From Laedolimicola ammoniilytica (GTDB lineage: Bacteria; Bacillota; Clostridia; Lachnospirales; Lachnospiraceae): DNA of 64,000 nt. The translations under genes and the position numbers were made by a program. The notes below the pieces were generated by a model, which did no database searches, was not told the DNA's origin, and was given only the letters and a program-made list of their open reading frames with translations. Positions 24,584-34,390 of the stretch are shown here, one piece after another. Numbering within the stretch: the first letter of the stretch is position 1; each line of letters starts with the position of its first letter. The stretch lies in NCBI RefSeq assembly GCF_025567165.1, contig NZ_JAOQKC010000007.1, positions 105,433 to 169,432 on the forward strand, given 5' to 3'.

Positions 24584-24843
24584 ACTGTCCTCTCCTTCTA
24601 TCTATGCCCTTTGGATACACTTGTTTCACTTTGTATGACATCTGGGAGTGTCTCGTAGCCTTCAGGATTGCCTTGGTCGTTCATCACTCCTACAGATATA
24701 TTTCTTTCCACACATTATATCATATTTTTTCTTAACAAATTCACTTTATGTGACTTTTGCAACAGATTTATTTTCCAGGCTCTGTTATTATTTTAACAAG
24801 CAAAGAACAGAAACACATCTACCGGAAACAGGAGGAACGAACT

Positions 24844-26634
24844 ATGAAAGTGACCGATACCATCAAATATGTAGGCGTAAACGACCACCAGGTGGATCTT
24901 TTCGAAGGCCAGTACAAGGTGCCAAACGGCATGTCCTATAATTCTTACGTAATCCTGGACGAGAAAATCGCGGTGATGGACACCGTGGACGCTAATTTCA
25001 CCCATCAGTGGCTCGACAATATCCAGCAGGTACTGGAGAACCGGAAGCCGGATTATCTGATCGTCCAGCACATGGAGCCGGACCACGCAGCCAATATTGC
25101 CAACTTTCTGAAGGTCTATCCCGACACCACCGTGGTGGCTACCGCGAAAGCATTTAACATGATCGACAACTTCTTCGAGCTGAAGTTAGAGGGACAGAAA
25201 ATCGAGATGGGCAATGGCGGCACCCTTTCCCTGGGCTATCATCAGCTGACCTTCGTGTTCGCGCCCATGGTACACTGGCCGGAGGTTATGGTGACCTATG
25301 ACAGCACCGAAAAAGTACTCTTCTCCGCTGACGGCTTCGGCAAATTCGGCGCTCTGGACGTGGATGAGCCCTGGGACGATGAGGCCAGAAGATACTTCAT
25401 CGGCATCGTCGGCAAATACGGCGTACAGGTGCAGAACCTTCTGAAGGTGGCAGCCACCCTGGATATCCAGACCATCTGTCCCTTACATGGCCCGGTTCTG
25501 AATGAAAATCTGGGACATTACATCGGCCTCTACGACACCTGGTCCTCCTACACCCCGGAGGAAGACGGCATCGTCATCGCCTACACTTCCGTGTACGGCC
25601 ATACGAAAGCAGCCGTTTCTCTGCTCGCTGATGAGCTTCGCAGCAAGGGCTGCCCGAAGGTCGTGGTCTACGATCTGGCCAGAGACGACATGTCCCAGGC
25701 CCTCAGCGACGCTTTCCGCTACTCCAAGCTGATCCTGGCCACCACCACCTATAACGCCAGCATCTATCCGTTCATGCACGATTATATTACACGCCTGGTG
25801 GAGCACAATTTCCAGAACCGTACCGTAGGTCTCATCGAAAATGGTACCTGGGCTCCGCTGGCTGCCAAAATCATGAAGGAAATGCTGGGCAAATGCAAGA
25901 AAATCAACTGGCTGAAGAACTCCGTCCATATCTGGTCCGCAGTCAAGGCGGAAAACCGCAGGCAGATTGAGGCCATGACCGACGAGCTCTGCAGGGAATA
26001 CATTGCCAAGGATAATTCCCTCGCCAATAAGAACGATATGTCCGCCCTCTTCCGCATCGGCTACGGCCTCTATGTGGTCACCTCCAACGACGGCAAGAAG
26101 GATAACGGCCTCATCGTCAATACGGTCACCCAGCTGACGGACAATCCCTTCCGCGTGGCTGTCAATATCAACAAAGCCAACTATTCACACCATGTGATTC
26201 AGCAGACCGGCGTTCTGAACGTCAACTGCCTGTCCGTGGACGCGCCCTTCTCCGTCTTCCAGCAATTCGGCTTCCAGTCCGGAAGAACCGCAGACAAATT
26301 CGCAGGCACCAAGGTCAACCGTTCCGGCAACGGCCTGGTGTTCCTGGATAACTATATCAACGCGTTCATGTCTCTAAAGGTGGAGCAGTATGTGGATCTG
26401 GGTACCCACGGCATGTTCATCTGCAGAGTGACCGAAGCTCGCGTCATCAATGACCGGGAGACCATGTCCTACACCTACTACCAGCAGAATGTCAAACCGA
26501 AGCCCGAGACCGAGGGCAAAAAAGGCTTCGTCTGCAAGATTTGCGGCTACATCTACGAGGGCGACGAGCTCCCCGAGGATATCATCTGCCCGCTGTGCAA
26601 GCATGGTGCTGTAGACTTTGAGCCGATACAGTAA
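24844..26634 (+). CDS. Flavodiiron protein fused to flavin reductase and rubredoxin
   Basis: This 596-residue soluble protein should reduce O2 to water and/or NO to N2O. The N-terminal metallo-beta-lactamase-like diiron domain has ligands in QHMEPDHA (His76, Glu78, Asp80, His81), VHWPE, SADGFG and CPLHGPV. A flavodoxin domain follows (about 255-395, VIAYTSVYGHTKAA), then a flavin-reductase-like domain (about 400-560, GLIVNTVTQLTDNPFRVAV) and a C-terminal rubredoxin with CKICGYIYEG and CPLC. Electron entry, transfer and catalysis are thus in one chain. The start at 24844 follows GGAGG; an in-frame upstream ATG at 24757 lies in the leader. A terminator hairpin follows. Confidence 0.93.
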   Translation: MKVTDTIKYVGVNDHQVDLFEGQYKVPNGMSYNSYVILDEKIAVMDTVDANFTHQWLDNIQQVLENRKPDYLIVQHMEPDHAANIANFLKVYPDTTVVATAKAFNMIDNFFELKLEGQKIEMGNGGTLSLGYHQLTFVFAPMVHWPEVMVTYDSTEKVLFSADGFGKFGALDVDEPWDDEARRYFIGIVGKYGVQVQNLLKVAATLDIQTICPLHGPVLNENLGHYIGLYDTWSSYTPEEDGIVIAYTSVYGHTKAAVSLLADELRSKGCPKVVVYDLARDDMSQALSDAFRYSKLILATTTYNASIYPFMHDYITRLVEHNFQNRTVGLIENGTWAPLAAKIMKEMLGKCKKINWLKNSVHIWSAVKAENRRQIEAMTDELCREYIAKDNSLANKNDMSALFRIGYGLYVVTSNDGKKDNGLIVNTVTQLTDNPFRVAVNINKANYSHHVIQQTGVLNVNCLSVDAPFSVFQQFGFQSGRTADKFAGTKVNRSGNGLVFLDNYINAFMSLKVEQYVDLGTHGMFICRVTEARVINDRETMSYTYYQQNVKPKPETEGKKGFVCKICGYIYEGDELPEDIICPLCKHGAVDFEPIQ

Positions 26635-26696
26635 GCAAAAATCAGCAACCCTCTACCGCTGCGCCGAGTGCGCATCTTTGCAAACTCTGCTTGCTT

Positions 26697-26737
26697 TTAT
26701 GGAATAGGGAATTCTATCGGAATTTCCTATTCCATAA
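26697..26737 (+). terminator. Terminator after the flavodiiron gene
   Basis: Arms of 17 bases (26697-26713, 26721-26737; one mismatch) with the outer part TTATGGAATAGG and a 7-base loop. It lies 63 bases past the flavodiiron stop. Confidence 0.65.
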
Positions 26738-26740
26738 GAA

Positions 26741-26793
26741 AACAGGGCTGCCGCTCCATCATCCGGATATCCGGATTGGGCGGCAGCCCTGTT
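26741..26793 (-). terminator. Terminator after the SpaA-type surface gene
   Basis: Perfect 14-base arms AACAGGGCTGCCGC / GCGGCAGCCCTGTT; the loop contains a second perfect palindrome ATCCGGATATCCGGAT (26760-26775). On the minus strand it is followed by CTTATGG-type AT-rich sequence and a TTTT run. It ends transcripts coming from the adhesin gene. Confidence 0.7.
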
Positions 26794-26817
26794 CCAGCTT
26801 AAATGCAGGCCATCTGT

Positions 26818-29310
26818 TTAACGCCTTCTTTTTCTTCTCCGGATCACCTCACATCCGGAAAGTGCCAGCAGGATTCCCCCGATAGCCGGTAATGCTGTCA
26901 TTCTATCGGAAGTGTCCGCTCCCGTAAGTCCCGTCAGGACTCCGCCCGGGATTCCCGAACCGGAAGAAGCCTGCTGCTCCGGCAGCTTTCGATCCTGAAT
27001 CTGCAACGCTATTTTGACCGTCTCCACGCTATCGCCCGCATAGGCAAACGCAAAGCTCTGCCGCTCCTCATTTCGCTCATATCCCTCCGGCGCCTGCTCC
27101 TCCCGCACGTAATACATTCCAAGGGGTAAATCTGCCTCAAAAACCGCCTGTCCGTTTTCTCCGGTCGTCTCAGTCTCAAGAAGTGTATCGGCCGGTAGCA
27201 GCACCTTGCCGCCTTCCTCCCGGATCGCCTCCGCGGTATACAATCCTATCACTGCGCCTGCCAGCGGCTTTCCGGTATCCCGATCCGTCTTCTGCACGGA
27301 GATTTCCGCTCTCTGTCGTCTGTTTCTCATCTGCAGTGCCTCCTCACCGGAGACCGGGAGCACCGTTCCATCCCGGTATACCAGACGGAATGCCGTCGGT
27401 TCCCCGCTTCGCACATAGCCCTGTGCCGTCTTCGTCTCCACCAGCTCATAGCTGCCGGGATACATGTCCGCAAAAGCCACACTGCCGTCCTCATCAGTCA
27501 CAGCTGCTGCCGGTTCCGGTATGCCGCGCACATCGGTACAAACCTGTTCCCCTTTCCGAAATACCACGCCGGTCACTCCATCCGGATGCAGAATATCCTC
27601 GGCTGCCCGCACTTCAAAGGCCACACCGGCCAGTCCTTTCTCCTGATAATGGAAGCATGTTTTCAGCAATCCCTTCACTTTCTCCACCAGAGTCCGGTTT
27701 CCCAGAATTTCGCCGGTCTTATGGATCCGAACCTGACCCACTGCAAAGGGATTTTCCAACAGAATCTCCGTCTCCGCCGGGATCGTATCTCGGTTAAGCA
27801 AACCCTCCGCGCCATTCTCCCCGGGTACATCCCGCAGACGGAAGCGCACCTGGGATCCTTCGGTTTTTTCCATGGAGGCATTTTCGGATTTCATGGAAGC
27901 CCCCGTAAATTCGCTCCGATAGCCGTCTCTCGGCAGCACTTCCGTGATCTGATAATCCACCTCCGGCTGAAGCCCTTTTATCAGGTATCCTCCCTCCGTC
28001 TCCGTGATCCAGGCCTCCACCGGCTGACCCACGGAATCGGTAATCTGTAAGGCTGCCCCGGCCAGCTCCTGTTTCGTCTGATCATCCACCAGCTTCACCC
28101 GGACCGACGTAATGGCATTTTCCACATAGTCCTCCAGGGACAGGTCCCGGATGCTGTCATCGTCCTTCTGCGCAGTAAGATCCACATGAATCTCTTTCTT
28201 ACTGCTGTAGTGTCCGGCAGGCGCCTTGGTCTCCCGCACCACATACGCGCCCAGAGGGAAATCCGTCTGGAACCGCGCCACGCCGTCCGGCCCGGAGAGC
28301 GCCGTCTCGATTGCCGTCCCTTCTGTATACACCGTCTGTCCCAGAATATTTTCCACGGTCTCCGCCGCGTAAATCGTAAAAGCCGCTCCGGATACCGGTC
28401 TTCGTTCGTCTCCGTCTACACTGTACTTGATGATGCGGACTCCGCCGTTCTCTCCTTTGGTTCCCTGTCTTTCGTTCTCGAAGGTCACGGTCGCGGCCGT
28501 ATCCTCGATCGCAAAGGATTTCCGACAGGCTGCCGTATCCCGGTAATAACCTGTGGGCGCTTTCACCTCCACCGCCTCGTATGCTCCTGCCGGTAGCCCG
28601 GTTACCCGAATCCGCCCCGTCTCATCGGTTCGGAGCACATAGCTTACCGCCGTCCCTTCCCGGACTTCCGCCAGCTCTCCGGCCTCCACTTTCAGGCTGT
28701 AATACTTCCATCCGCCGTCCTTCTCATTCTCATATCGTTCCAGTACCTTCTCCCCGGCCTCCGCCAGATTACCTGTGAATCCGTCCGGATAAGGAATGGT
28801 CTTTTGGGCAAGCAGTACATATTCTGCGCCGGGAAGCCCGCGCACCTCATAGACCGGGCTCAGGAGCGGGTTGCCATTTTCATCGGTTCCTTTTTTCGTC
28901 CCCACCGGCACCTCACCGGTCTTCTCCAGAACCAGCTCCCCATTCAGCGGCCTGTCGAATACACTGACCACCTGAAGCCGTTCCTCTTTCTGTACCGTAA
29001 AGCGGACAGTCTCTCCGTCCGGACTGGTCTTCGGAAGCTCCACTGCTCCCTTCTTCTCCGTCACATAATCTTCTTTCAGCGTCAACGCTTTTTCATAGCC
29101 CTCCGGTCCCGACAGCTTCTCCACCAGGTAGGTTCTGCCCGGCTCCAATCCCCGGATCACCGGATTCTGATCGTGGATCGTCTCCACTTCCGCCACCCTC
29201 TGTCCGGTCTCGTCCGTAATCCGCAGCACTGCTCCCGTAAGCTCCTGTTCCGTATGGTAATCCATCAGATTAATCTGTACCAGGACCGGCTGATTGCGGA
29301 TGGTTCTGGC
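26818..29310 (-). pseudogene. C-terminal part of the SpaA-type adhesin, downstream of an in-frame TGA
   Basis: The reading frame of the upstream 1298-residue protein continues unbroken after its TGA: 15 codons (ARTIRNQPVLVQINL) and then 815 codons from an internal ATG at 29265, with no ribosome site seen there. The segment holds further SpaA/Cna_B-like repeats (for example GAVIGLYTAEAIREEGG, GLAGVAFEVRAAEDILHP, GAAFTIYAAETVENI) alternating with a related unit (QELAGAALQITDSVGQP). It ends with a hydrophobic helix (LPAIGGILLALSG) and RRRKRRR, the wall/membrane anchor. Without readthrough or repair this anchor is separated from the signal peptide, so the part is probably not displayed. No classic LPXTG is seen. 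Confidence 0.7.
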
Positions 29311-32300
29311 TCATTGCACGACCTCCCGCTGATCTGCCCGCCAGGCAGCGTCCACAGAGAGTCTGATTTCGCTTTTCAGATACCCCTTCGGCGCCTGCAG
29401 CTCTTCCACATAGTAACTTCCCAACGGTAAATCCATCCCGAACACTGCCTTTTGCACCTGGCCCTCCGAATTCTCTGTCGTTTCAGCCGTTCCAAGCAGG
29501 GTGCCCGCCTTCAGAAGTTCCCGGCCTCTCCAGTCGGTGATGGTTTCCGCCGTATACAGTCCGAACACCGCCCCTGCAAGCGCCGTCTCCTTTTCCGCAT
29601 CCAGCTTCTCCACTTCCACCTGCACCTTCTGCCGCGGTACCTGGTACACGCTGTCCCGGTATACCACCGGCACCTCCTGACCCGCATAGGTAAGTTCAAC
29701 AGCTCTCGGCTTCTGATTTTCCGCGCTCAGGGCAAATCCGGCTCCGGCTGCCGTCTGCACGATCTCATAGCGCCCCAGGGGCAAACCCTTCGCTACTTCC
29801 GTTCCTTCCCAGTCTTCCTGTCCGGTCCAGGCCTGGCCCTTCTCATCCGTCACCAAGGTGGCCGCCACTTCCCCGGAATGAAAAATCAGAGTCCGGTTCT
29901 CCCCACCCTCCGGGCTGTAAATATCCTCTGTCGCGCGAATCTCAAACTGCGCGCCCTCCACAGGCTTTTCCTCATATACAAAGCGGTAGTCTTCTGTTCC
30001 GACCTGCTTTTTCGCTCCGGTCAGCTTCTCTCCCTCCGCGTAAACCGCGATTTTGCCCACTGCAGGCTCGTTCTGCTGCCGGACCTCCGTCACAAACGCG
30101 CCGATTTCCCGGTCGTACCGCGCTTCGTCCGAGGACACCTGAAAACGGGTGCGCCCCTGGGGCGTGTCAGTCCATTTTCCTGTCTCCTCCGTCTCGTAAA
30201 AGGTTCCGTTCCCGGAAGCTCCGTCCTTTTTGGCAATCACGCCCTCGTGTCCCTGAAGCACATAGCCCTCCGGCGCTGCCAGCTCCTCCAGCTCATACAA
30301 GCCCGCCGGAAGGACGCCGGGCGTCTCGACATAGACCTGATCCGCCGTTCCCATCTGTCTGGTCACATAGGGCTTCTCCTTCGTCCCGGTATACACGCCC
30401 TGGCTGTACTGAACCACCAGATCCCCATACTGCTTCCGATAGGCCTTCTTCTGGGCCGTCGTCATTTCTGCCGTATAGTAATCAAACCAGGCCCCCTCCA
30501 CATCATGAATCACATAGGAGGCCCCTTCCTTCAGAACCGGATTTTTACTCTTCTGATCCATCTTGCGAATCCGAATCAGTGACTGGATCTGCCGATCCAT
30601 CAGAATCACCAGATCGGACAGGCTTTCTCCCTTCCCGTCCCCGTCCGTCGTTCCGTCCTGCTCATCCCCGGAGACCCGGAATACAAAGGGTCTGGCCGCC
30701 GTCTTATCCGCCGGGACTCCGGTCTCCACCACCACATAGCGGCCCCAGGGAAGCTTCGGCGTCGTAACCACGCCCCGGCTGTCGCTGGTCAGCTCCGCCA
30801 CCGCCGGGATCTCCTTCATCGCCCCGTAATCCAGAGCTGTCGGATCCCGGTAATCATCAATGACCGCCTGCACCACCTGAGCGTCCTCCAGCTCCGCATA
30901 GCGGCCCTTTGCCAGTTCCGACACCAGATAAACGGAAAACGTTGCCCCGGTCAGTGGATCCAGTCGATCGTTCCGATCGGTTCCCGTCACCTTATAAAAG
31001 GAAAGGGACTGCTTTTTCACCCGCTCCGGCAGCCCCGTTTTGCCTGCTGCCGCGTCTTTGAACTCCACATGGAAAACCGTTTCTGCCCCGGCCCCCTGCT
31101 CTGCAGCGCAGGCCTTCACCTCATAGCGCGCCGGATTCAGAAGATAACCCTCGGAAGCGCTGATTTCCTGTACATACCACAAATCGCCCGCCACATAGGG
31201 GCCTCCGAAATCAAACTGCCCCTGCTCATCTGTAGTGGCTGTGGCCACCAGCTTGCCGCCATCGTACAGGCCGTAGACCGCTCCGGCCAGCGTCGCGTCG
31301 CCCTGGCTGACGCCATCCTTCAAAAGCTCCTGATCTGTTTTCTTCCGTTTTCCGGAAAACTTCCATTTCTTCAGCCTGTTCTGAAACTCTGCCCGGACCG
31401 TATTGCCTTTCTGTCCCGCTGTGTCATATGTCACCTTTACGGTCTGCGCCCCGGGAATCACATACTGGAATAGCTCCTGGGTGGCATTCTTTTTGCAGGC
31501 TTCCGCCGCCGGGACCTCCGAGGCTTTCACTTCCTGCACCCGGTAGGTTCCCACCGGCACATCTGAAAACACCAGCCTCCCCGCTGTGTCCGTGGCACCG
31601 TACCGCAGAACCTTCACGCCCGAATCCGCAGTTCCGCTGAGTCTGTAAGCAAAACCGGAAAGAGCTGTGTTATAATGCCGCTTTTCTTCTGCCTCCGCAT
31701 TGTAGGCTGCATCCGGCGCTGTCTCGATCTTTTTCTGAATCTCCACATTTCCGGTCTTGTAGATATTGCTTACTGTGCAGCTGGTGGTCTGTCCCGGCTC
31801 GATATTGACGGTCTGTCCCGCCGGTACCGCCCACCAGGAAGCCGCCCCCTGTTCTGTCACCGTATAGGTTCCCATGGGGATTCCGGAAAAGGACGCCTGT
31901 CCCGAAGCGTCCGTGACCACTGTCTTATCCACCGCGTCGCCGTAGGCCGAGGTTCCCCGCAGGCGAATGGAAAAGCCTGCCGGGGATGTGGCATAACTGC
32001 CCCCATTTACCAGACGCTTCGTCACCTGCAGATTGCCGTAATTCTTCGGAAGCTGACCGTCCACGCCCACACTGGACAACTCTATGGTGTAATACTCGCA
32101 GCCGTGATAGCTCACATGGAACGGAGCCGACGGATCCGAATGGAAGGCCACGCCCACGCTCATGGAATAGTCCAAGCGGTCGTCATCCACAGTTCCGGTC
32201 ACATACTGTCCCTTCCACTTCATGGTGGTGTTCTCCGAAGTATAGTAGCCTCTTGCTCCGGTTTTTCCGCAGATTCCCTCGCCCATATCCAAATCATGGG

Positions 32301-33207
32301 CAAAGAGATAGCCGTTCACCGCCAGCTCCTCGTCCGTCCCGGCCCGGAAGAAATGATATTCCATCTCAATGGTAAAATCCTGGGGCTTGTAGCCGCACCA
32401 GGCCGGAGAACCGATGGACACCTGATCCTCGCCGAAGCGGTCCGCCACAAAGGCCTCTCCCTCCGTCAGCCAGTAGTAGACTACCACGTCCACCTGAGTA
32501 TGTCTTCCGTCCACATAGCAGCTGCCGGATTCCGGATAGCGGATATAGATATCCGGATCCTTCGCGTAATTCTGCGCATACCTGCCATCCAGCCAGCCGG
32601 GGCCGTAGATGGCCGTACTTCGTTTTCCCCGATAAATCAGACCCGCGCCGTATTCCGAGGGAATGCTGCCGATATCGCCGGTATTGACCAGGGACACTGG
32701 ATCCGTCCAGGCCGCGAAAAACTGTCCGGCAGCCTCCAGTTTTCCCATATCCACCTGTTTTTGCTGTTCCTCGCTCAGCTCTTCGTAAAAGTCACATAGG
32801 TCCATAAATATCTCATAAGTTTCTGCCAGTTCTGCCGCATCCTGCCACCAGAGCGCAGATTCCTCCGGGAATTCTTCGATCCGTTTTTCCAGCTCTTCCG
32901 CTAACAGCTTCTCTGCTTCTCCGCCTGCCACTTCTGTTTTTTCCATATCTTCTGATTTTGCCTCTTCCGCTGTCTTTTCCTTTGCTTCTGTCTTTTCCTT
33001 TGCTTCTGTCTTTTCCTTTGCTTCTCCCTTTTCCTCTTCCGTCTTATCCACATCTGTTTCCGGTATCTCCTCCAGCTGCTGCGGCTCCGCTTCCATTTCC
33101 ATGGCATACGCCTTCTGGCTGATTCCAATATTTTCCATCAAAATAGAAGCCGTCAGCAAACACAGCAGGAGCTTCTTTCCGGGACTCCATCGCCCATTCT
33201 TTTTCAC
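29311..33207 (-). CDS. SpaA/Cna_B-type giant adhesin, N-terminal 1298 residues up to an in-frame TGA
   Basis: A signal peptide (KKLLLCLLTASILMENIG, about 13-35) is followed by a Lys/Glu-rich stretch with three copies of EAKEKT (about 60-85), a globular head (about 170-380) with Trp/Tyr-rich segments and several Cys, and then many SpaA/Cna_B repeats such as GAVYGLYDGGKLVATATTDE, GATFSVYLVSELAKGR, GAQFEIRATEDIYSPEG and GAVFGLYTAETITDWRG. Such repeats form stalks stabilised by Lys-Asn isopeptide bonds; the head is the likely ligand-binding part. The chain stops at TGA 29313-29311 after REVVQ, but the frame remains open for another 830 codons. As it stands this product lacks an anchor and would be released. 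Confidence 0.8.
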   Translation of the reverse strand: MKKNGRWSPGKKLLLCLLTASILMENIGISQKAYAMEMEAEPQQLEEIPETDVDKTEEEKGEAKEKTEAKEKTEAKEKTAEEAKSEDMEKTEVAGGEAEKLLAEELEKRIEEFPEESALWWQDAAELAETYEIFMDLCDFYEELSEEQQKQVDMGKLEAAGQFFAAWTDPVSLVNTGDIGSIPSEYGAGLIYRGKRSTAIYGPGWLDGRYAQNYAKDPDIYIRYPESGSCYVDGRHTQVDVVVYYWLTEGEAFVADRFGEDQVSIGSPAWCGYKPQDFTIEMEYHFFRAGTDEELAVNGYLFAHDLDMGEGICGKTGARGYYTSENTTMKWKGQYVTGTVDDDRLDYSMSVGVAFHSDPSAPFHVSYHGCEYYTIELSSVGVDGQLPKNYGNLQVTKRLVNGGSYATSPAGFSIRLRGTSAYGDAVDKTVVTDASGQASFSGIPMGTYTVTEQGAASWWAVPAGQTVNIEPGQTTSCTVSNIYKTGNVEIQKKIETAPDAAYNAEAEEKRHYNTALSGFAYRLSGTADSGVKVLRYGATDTAGRLVFSDVPVGTYRVQEVKASEVPAAEACKKNATQELFQYVIPGAQTVKVTYDTAGQKGNTVRAEFQNRLKKWKFSGKRKKTDQELLKDGVSQGDATLAGAVYGLYDGGKLVATATTDEQGQFDFGGPYVAGDLWYVQEISASEGYLLNPARYEVKACAAEQGAGAETVFHVEFKDAAAGKTGLPERVKKQSLSFYKVTGTDRNDRLDPLTGATFSVYLVSELAKGRYAELEDAQVVQAVIDDYRDPTALDYGAMKEIPAVAELTSDSRGVVTTPKLPWGRYVVVETGVPADKTAARPFVFRVSGDEQDGTTDGDGKGESLSDLVILMDRQIQSLIRIRKMDQKSKNPVLKEGASYVIHDVEGAWFDYYTAEMTTAQKKAYRKQYGDLVVQYSQGVYTGTKEKPYVTRQMGTADQVYVETPGVLPAGLYELEELAAPEGYVLQGHEGVIAKKDGASGNGTFYETEETGKWTDTPQGRTRFQVSSDEARYDREIGAFVTEVRQQNEPAVGKIAVYAEGEKLTGAKKQVGTEDYRFVYEEKPVEGAQFEIRATEDIYSPEGGENRTLIFHSGEVAATLVTDEKGQAWTGQEDWEGTEVAKGLPLGRYEIVQTAAGAGFALSAENQKPRAVELTYAGQEVPVVYRDSVYQVPRQKVQVEVEKLDAEKETALAGAVFGLYTAETITDWRGRELLKAGTLLGTAETTENSEGQVQKAVFGMDLPLGSYYVEELQAPKGYLKSEIRLSVDAAWRADQREVVQ

Positions 33208-33330
33208 AAACTTTCCTCCCTGTTTCTCTATTCACTTTTCTCTCGCTTATCGATGGTAATTTATCAGAATCTGTCAGATCGTATGAAAATCAGAATTTTG
33301 GATCCGTTCTTCAGAATTTATCTTTTGTTC

Positions 33331-33381
33331 CCGGGAAGATTCCATGCCGGCCCAAATGAACCGCGCATGGAACTTTCCCGG
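33331..33381 (-). terminator. Hairpin after metA
   Basis: Arms of 17 bases (33331-33347 and 33365-33381, two mismatches) pair around TTCCATGC/GCATGGAA. It lies 38-88 bases after the metA stop and before the adhesin gene, separating the two transcripts. Confidence 0.6.
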
Positions 33382-33418
33382 ATAAACCTGCCCGCAGGCC
33401 GGCTTCTCTGCTGGCTTT

Positions 33419-34336
33419 CTACTCCTCGTCCTCCCACACATAGGGCGTGTTTTGATAGACGTAGTAATTGATCCAGTTCGTATACAGTGTATTGGCGTGG
33501 GCTCTCCACATGAGCAGCGGCCTGTTGTCGCTGTTGTCATCCGGGAAATAATTCTTCGGAATCTGGATGTCCAGCCCCTTATTCTTGTCCCTCAGATATT
33601 CTTTCTCCAGGGTCACACGGTCGTACTCAGGATGACCGAACACGAAGATCTTGCGGCCTTCTTCTGCCATGGCGATGAATACTCCCGCCTCGTCGGACTC
33701 GGCCAATATGGTCAGATCCTTGCAGGCGCGGATTTCCTCCGCGTCCACCGTAGTATGTCTGGAATGGGGCGCGTAAAACTCATCGTCAAAGCCTCTCACC
33801 AGCGGCTCCTTGCGGTTCTCCACCTTATGCGGGTAGAGTCCGAAGAGCTTCTGGGGAAGCAGGCGCTTCTTCAGGCCATAAAAATGATACATGGCCGCCT
33901 GGGCCCCCCAGCAGATAAAGAAAGTGGATGTAACATGGGCATCGGCCCAGTCCATGATTTCTACCAGCTCGTCCCAGTAATCGACCTCCTCGAAAGCCAT
34001 CTGTTCCACCGGCGCGCCTGTAATAATCAGGCCGTCAAACCGGCGCTTTTTCACCTCGCAGAAGGGCTCATAGAACTTATTGATATGGCTCTGCGCCGTA
34101 TTCTTGGACTCATGGCTGCTGACTGTAATAAAGGTAATATCCAGCTGCAGCGGCGTATTGGACAGGGAGCGTAAGATCTGCAGCTCCGTATCTTCCTTCA
34201 GCGGCATCAGGTTCAGTATTCCTATCTTCAGCGGGCGGATATTCTGACTCAAGGCCCGGTTTTCATCCATGACAAAAATATTTTCCTGTTCGAGAATTGC
34301 CCGAACCGGCAAATCACTCTGTACTTTAATCGGCAT
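33419..34336 (-). CDS. metA: Homoserine O-acetyltransferase (MetA family)
   Basis: This 305-residue enzyme acylates L-homoserine, the first committed step of methionine synthesis. The catalytic Cys142 is in FFICWGAQAAMYHFYG and the His/Glu pair in FVFGHPEYD. The acyl-donor residue is Glu111, in the motif GAPVEQM. In characterised family members Glu at this position goes with acetyl-CoA and Gly (as in E. coli GAPLG) with succinyl-CoA, so acetyl specificity is predicted. It stands alone between two surface-protein genes with no methionine genes beside it and no T-box or S-box leader in the short upstream gap. Confidence 0.93.
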   Translation of the reverse strand: MPIKVQSDLPVRAILEQENIFVMDENRALSQNIRPLKIGILNLMPLKEDTELQILRSLSNTPLQLDITFITVSSHESKNTAQSHINKFYEPFCEVKKRRFDGLIITGAPVEQMAFEEVDYWDELVEIMDWADAHVTSTFFICWGAQAAMYHFYGLKKRLLPQKLFGLYPHKVENRKEPLVRGFDDEFYAPHSRHTTVDAEEIRACKDLTILAESDEAGVFIAMAEEGRKIFVFGHPEYDRVTLEKEYLRDKNKGLDIQIPKNYFPDDNSDNRPLLMWRAHANTLYTNWINYYVYQNTPYVWEDEE

Positions 34337-34390
34337 CTTTCTTCTCTCCTTTGCATGCGGCCATTGCTATTCGCATAACAGCACTGTCTG

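Noticed and set aside
29311..29313. TGA as a selenocysteine codon
   Set aside because: The position lies in a repeat linker of a surface adhesin where Sec has no known role, and I see no convincing selenocysteine insertion hairpin right after it.
32960..33040. Short tandem repeats as a CRISPR array
   Set aside because: The repeats are adjacent 18-base units in a coding frame with no spacers and no cas genes nearby.
33208..34390. Methionine riboswitch or T-box for metA
   Set aside because: Only about 54 bases separate metA from the upstream gene, too short for an S-box or T-box leader, and no matching motif is seen.
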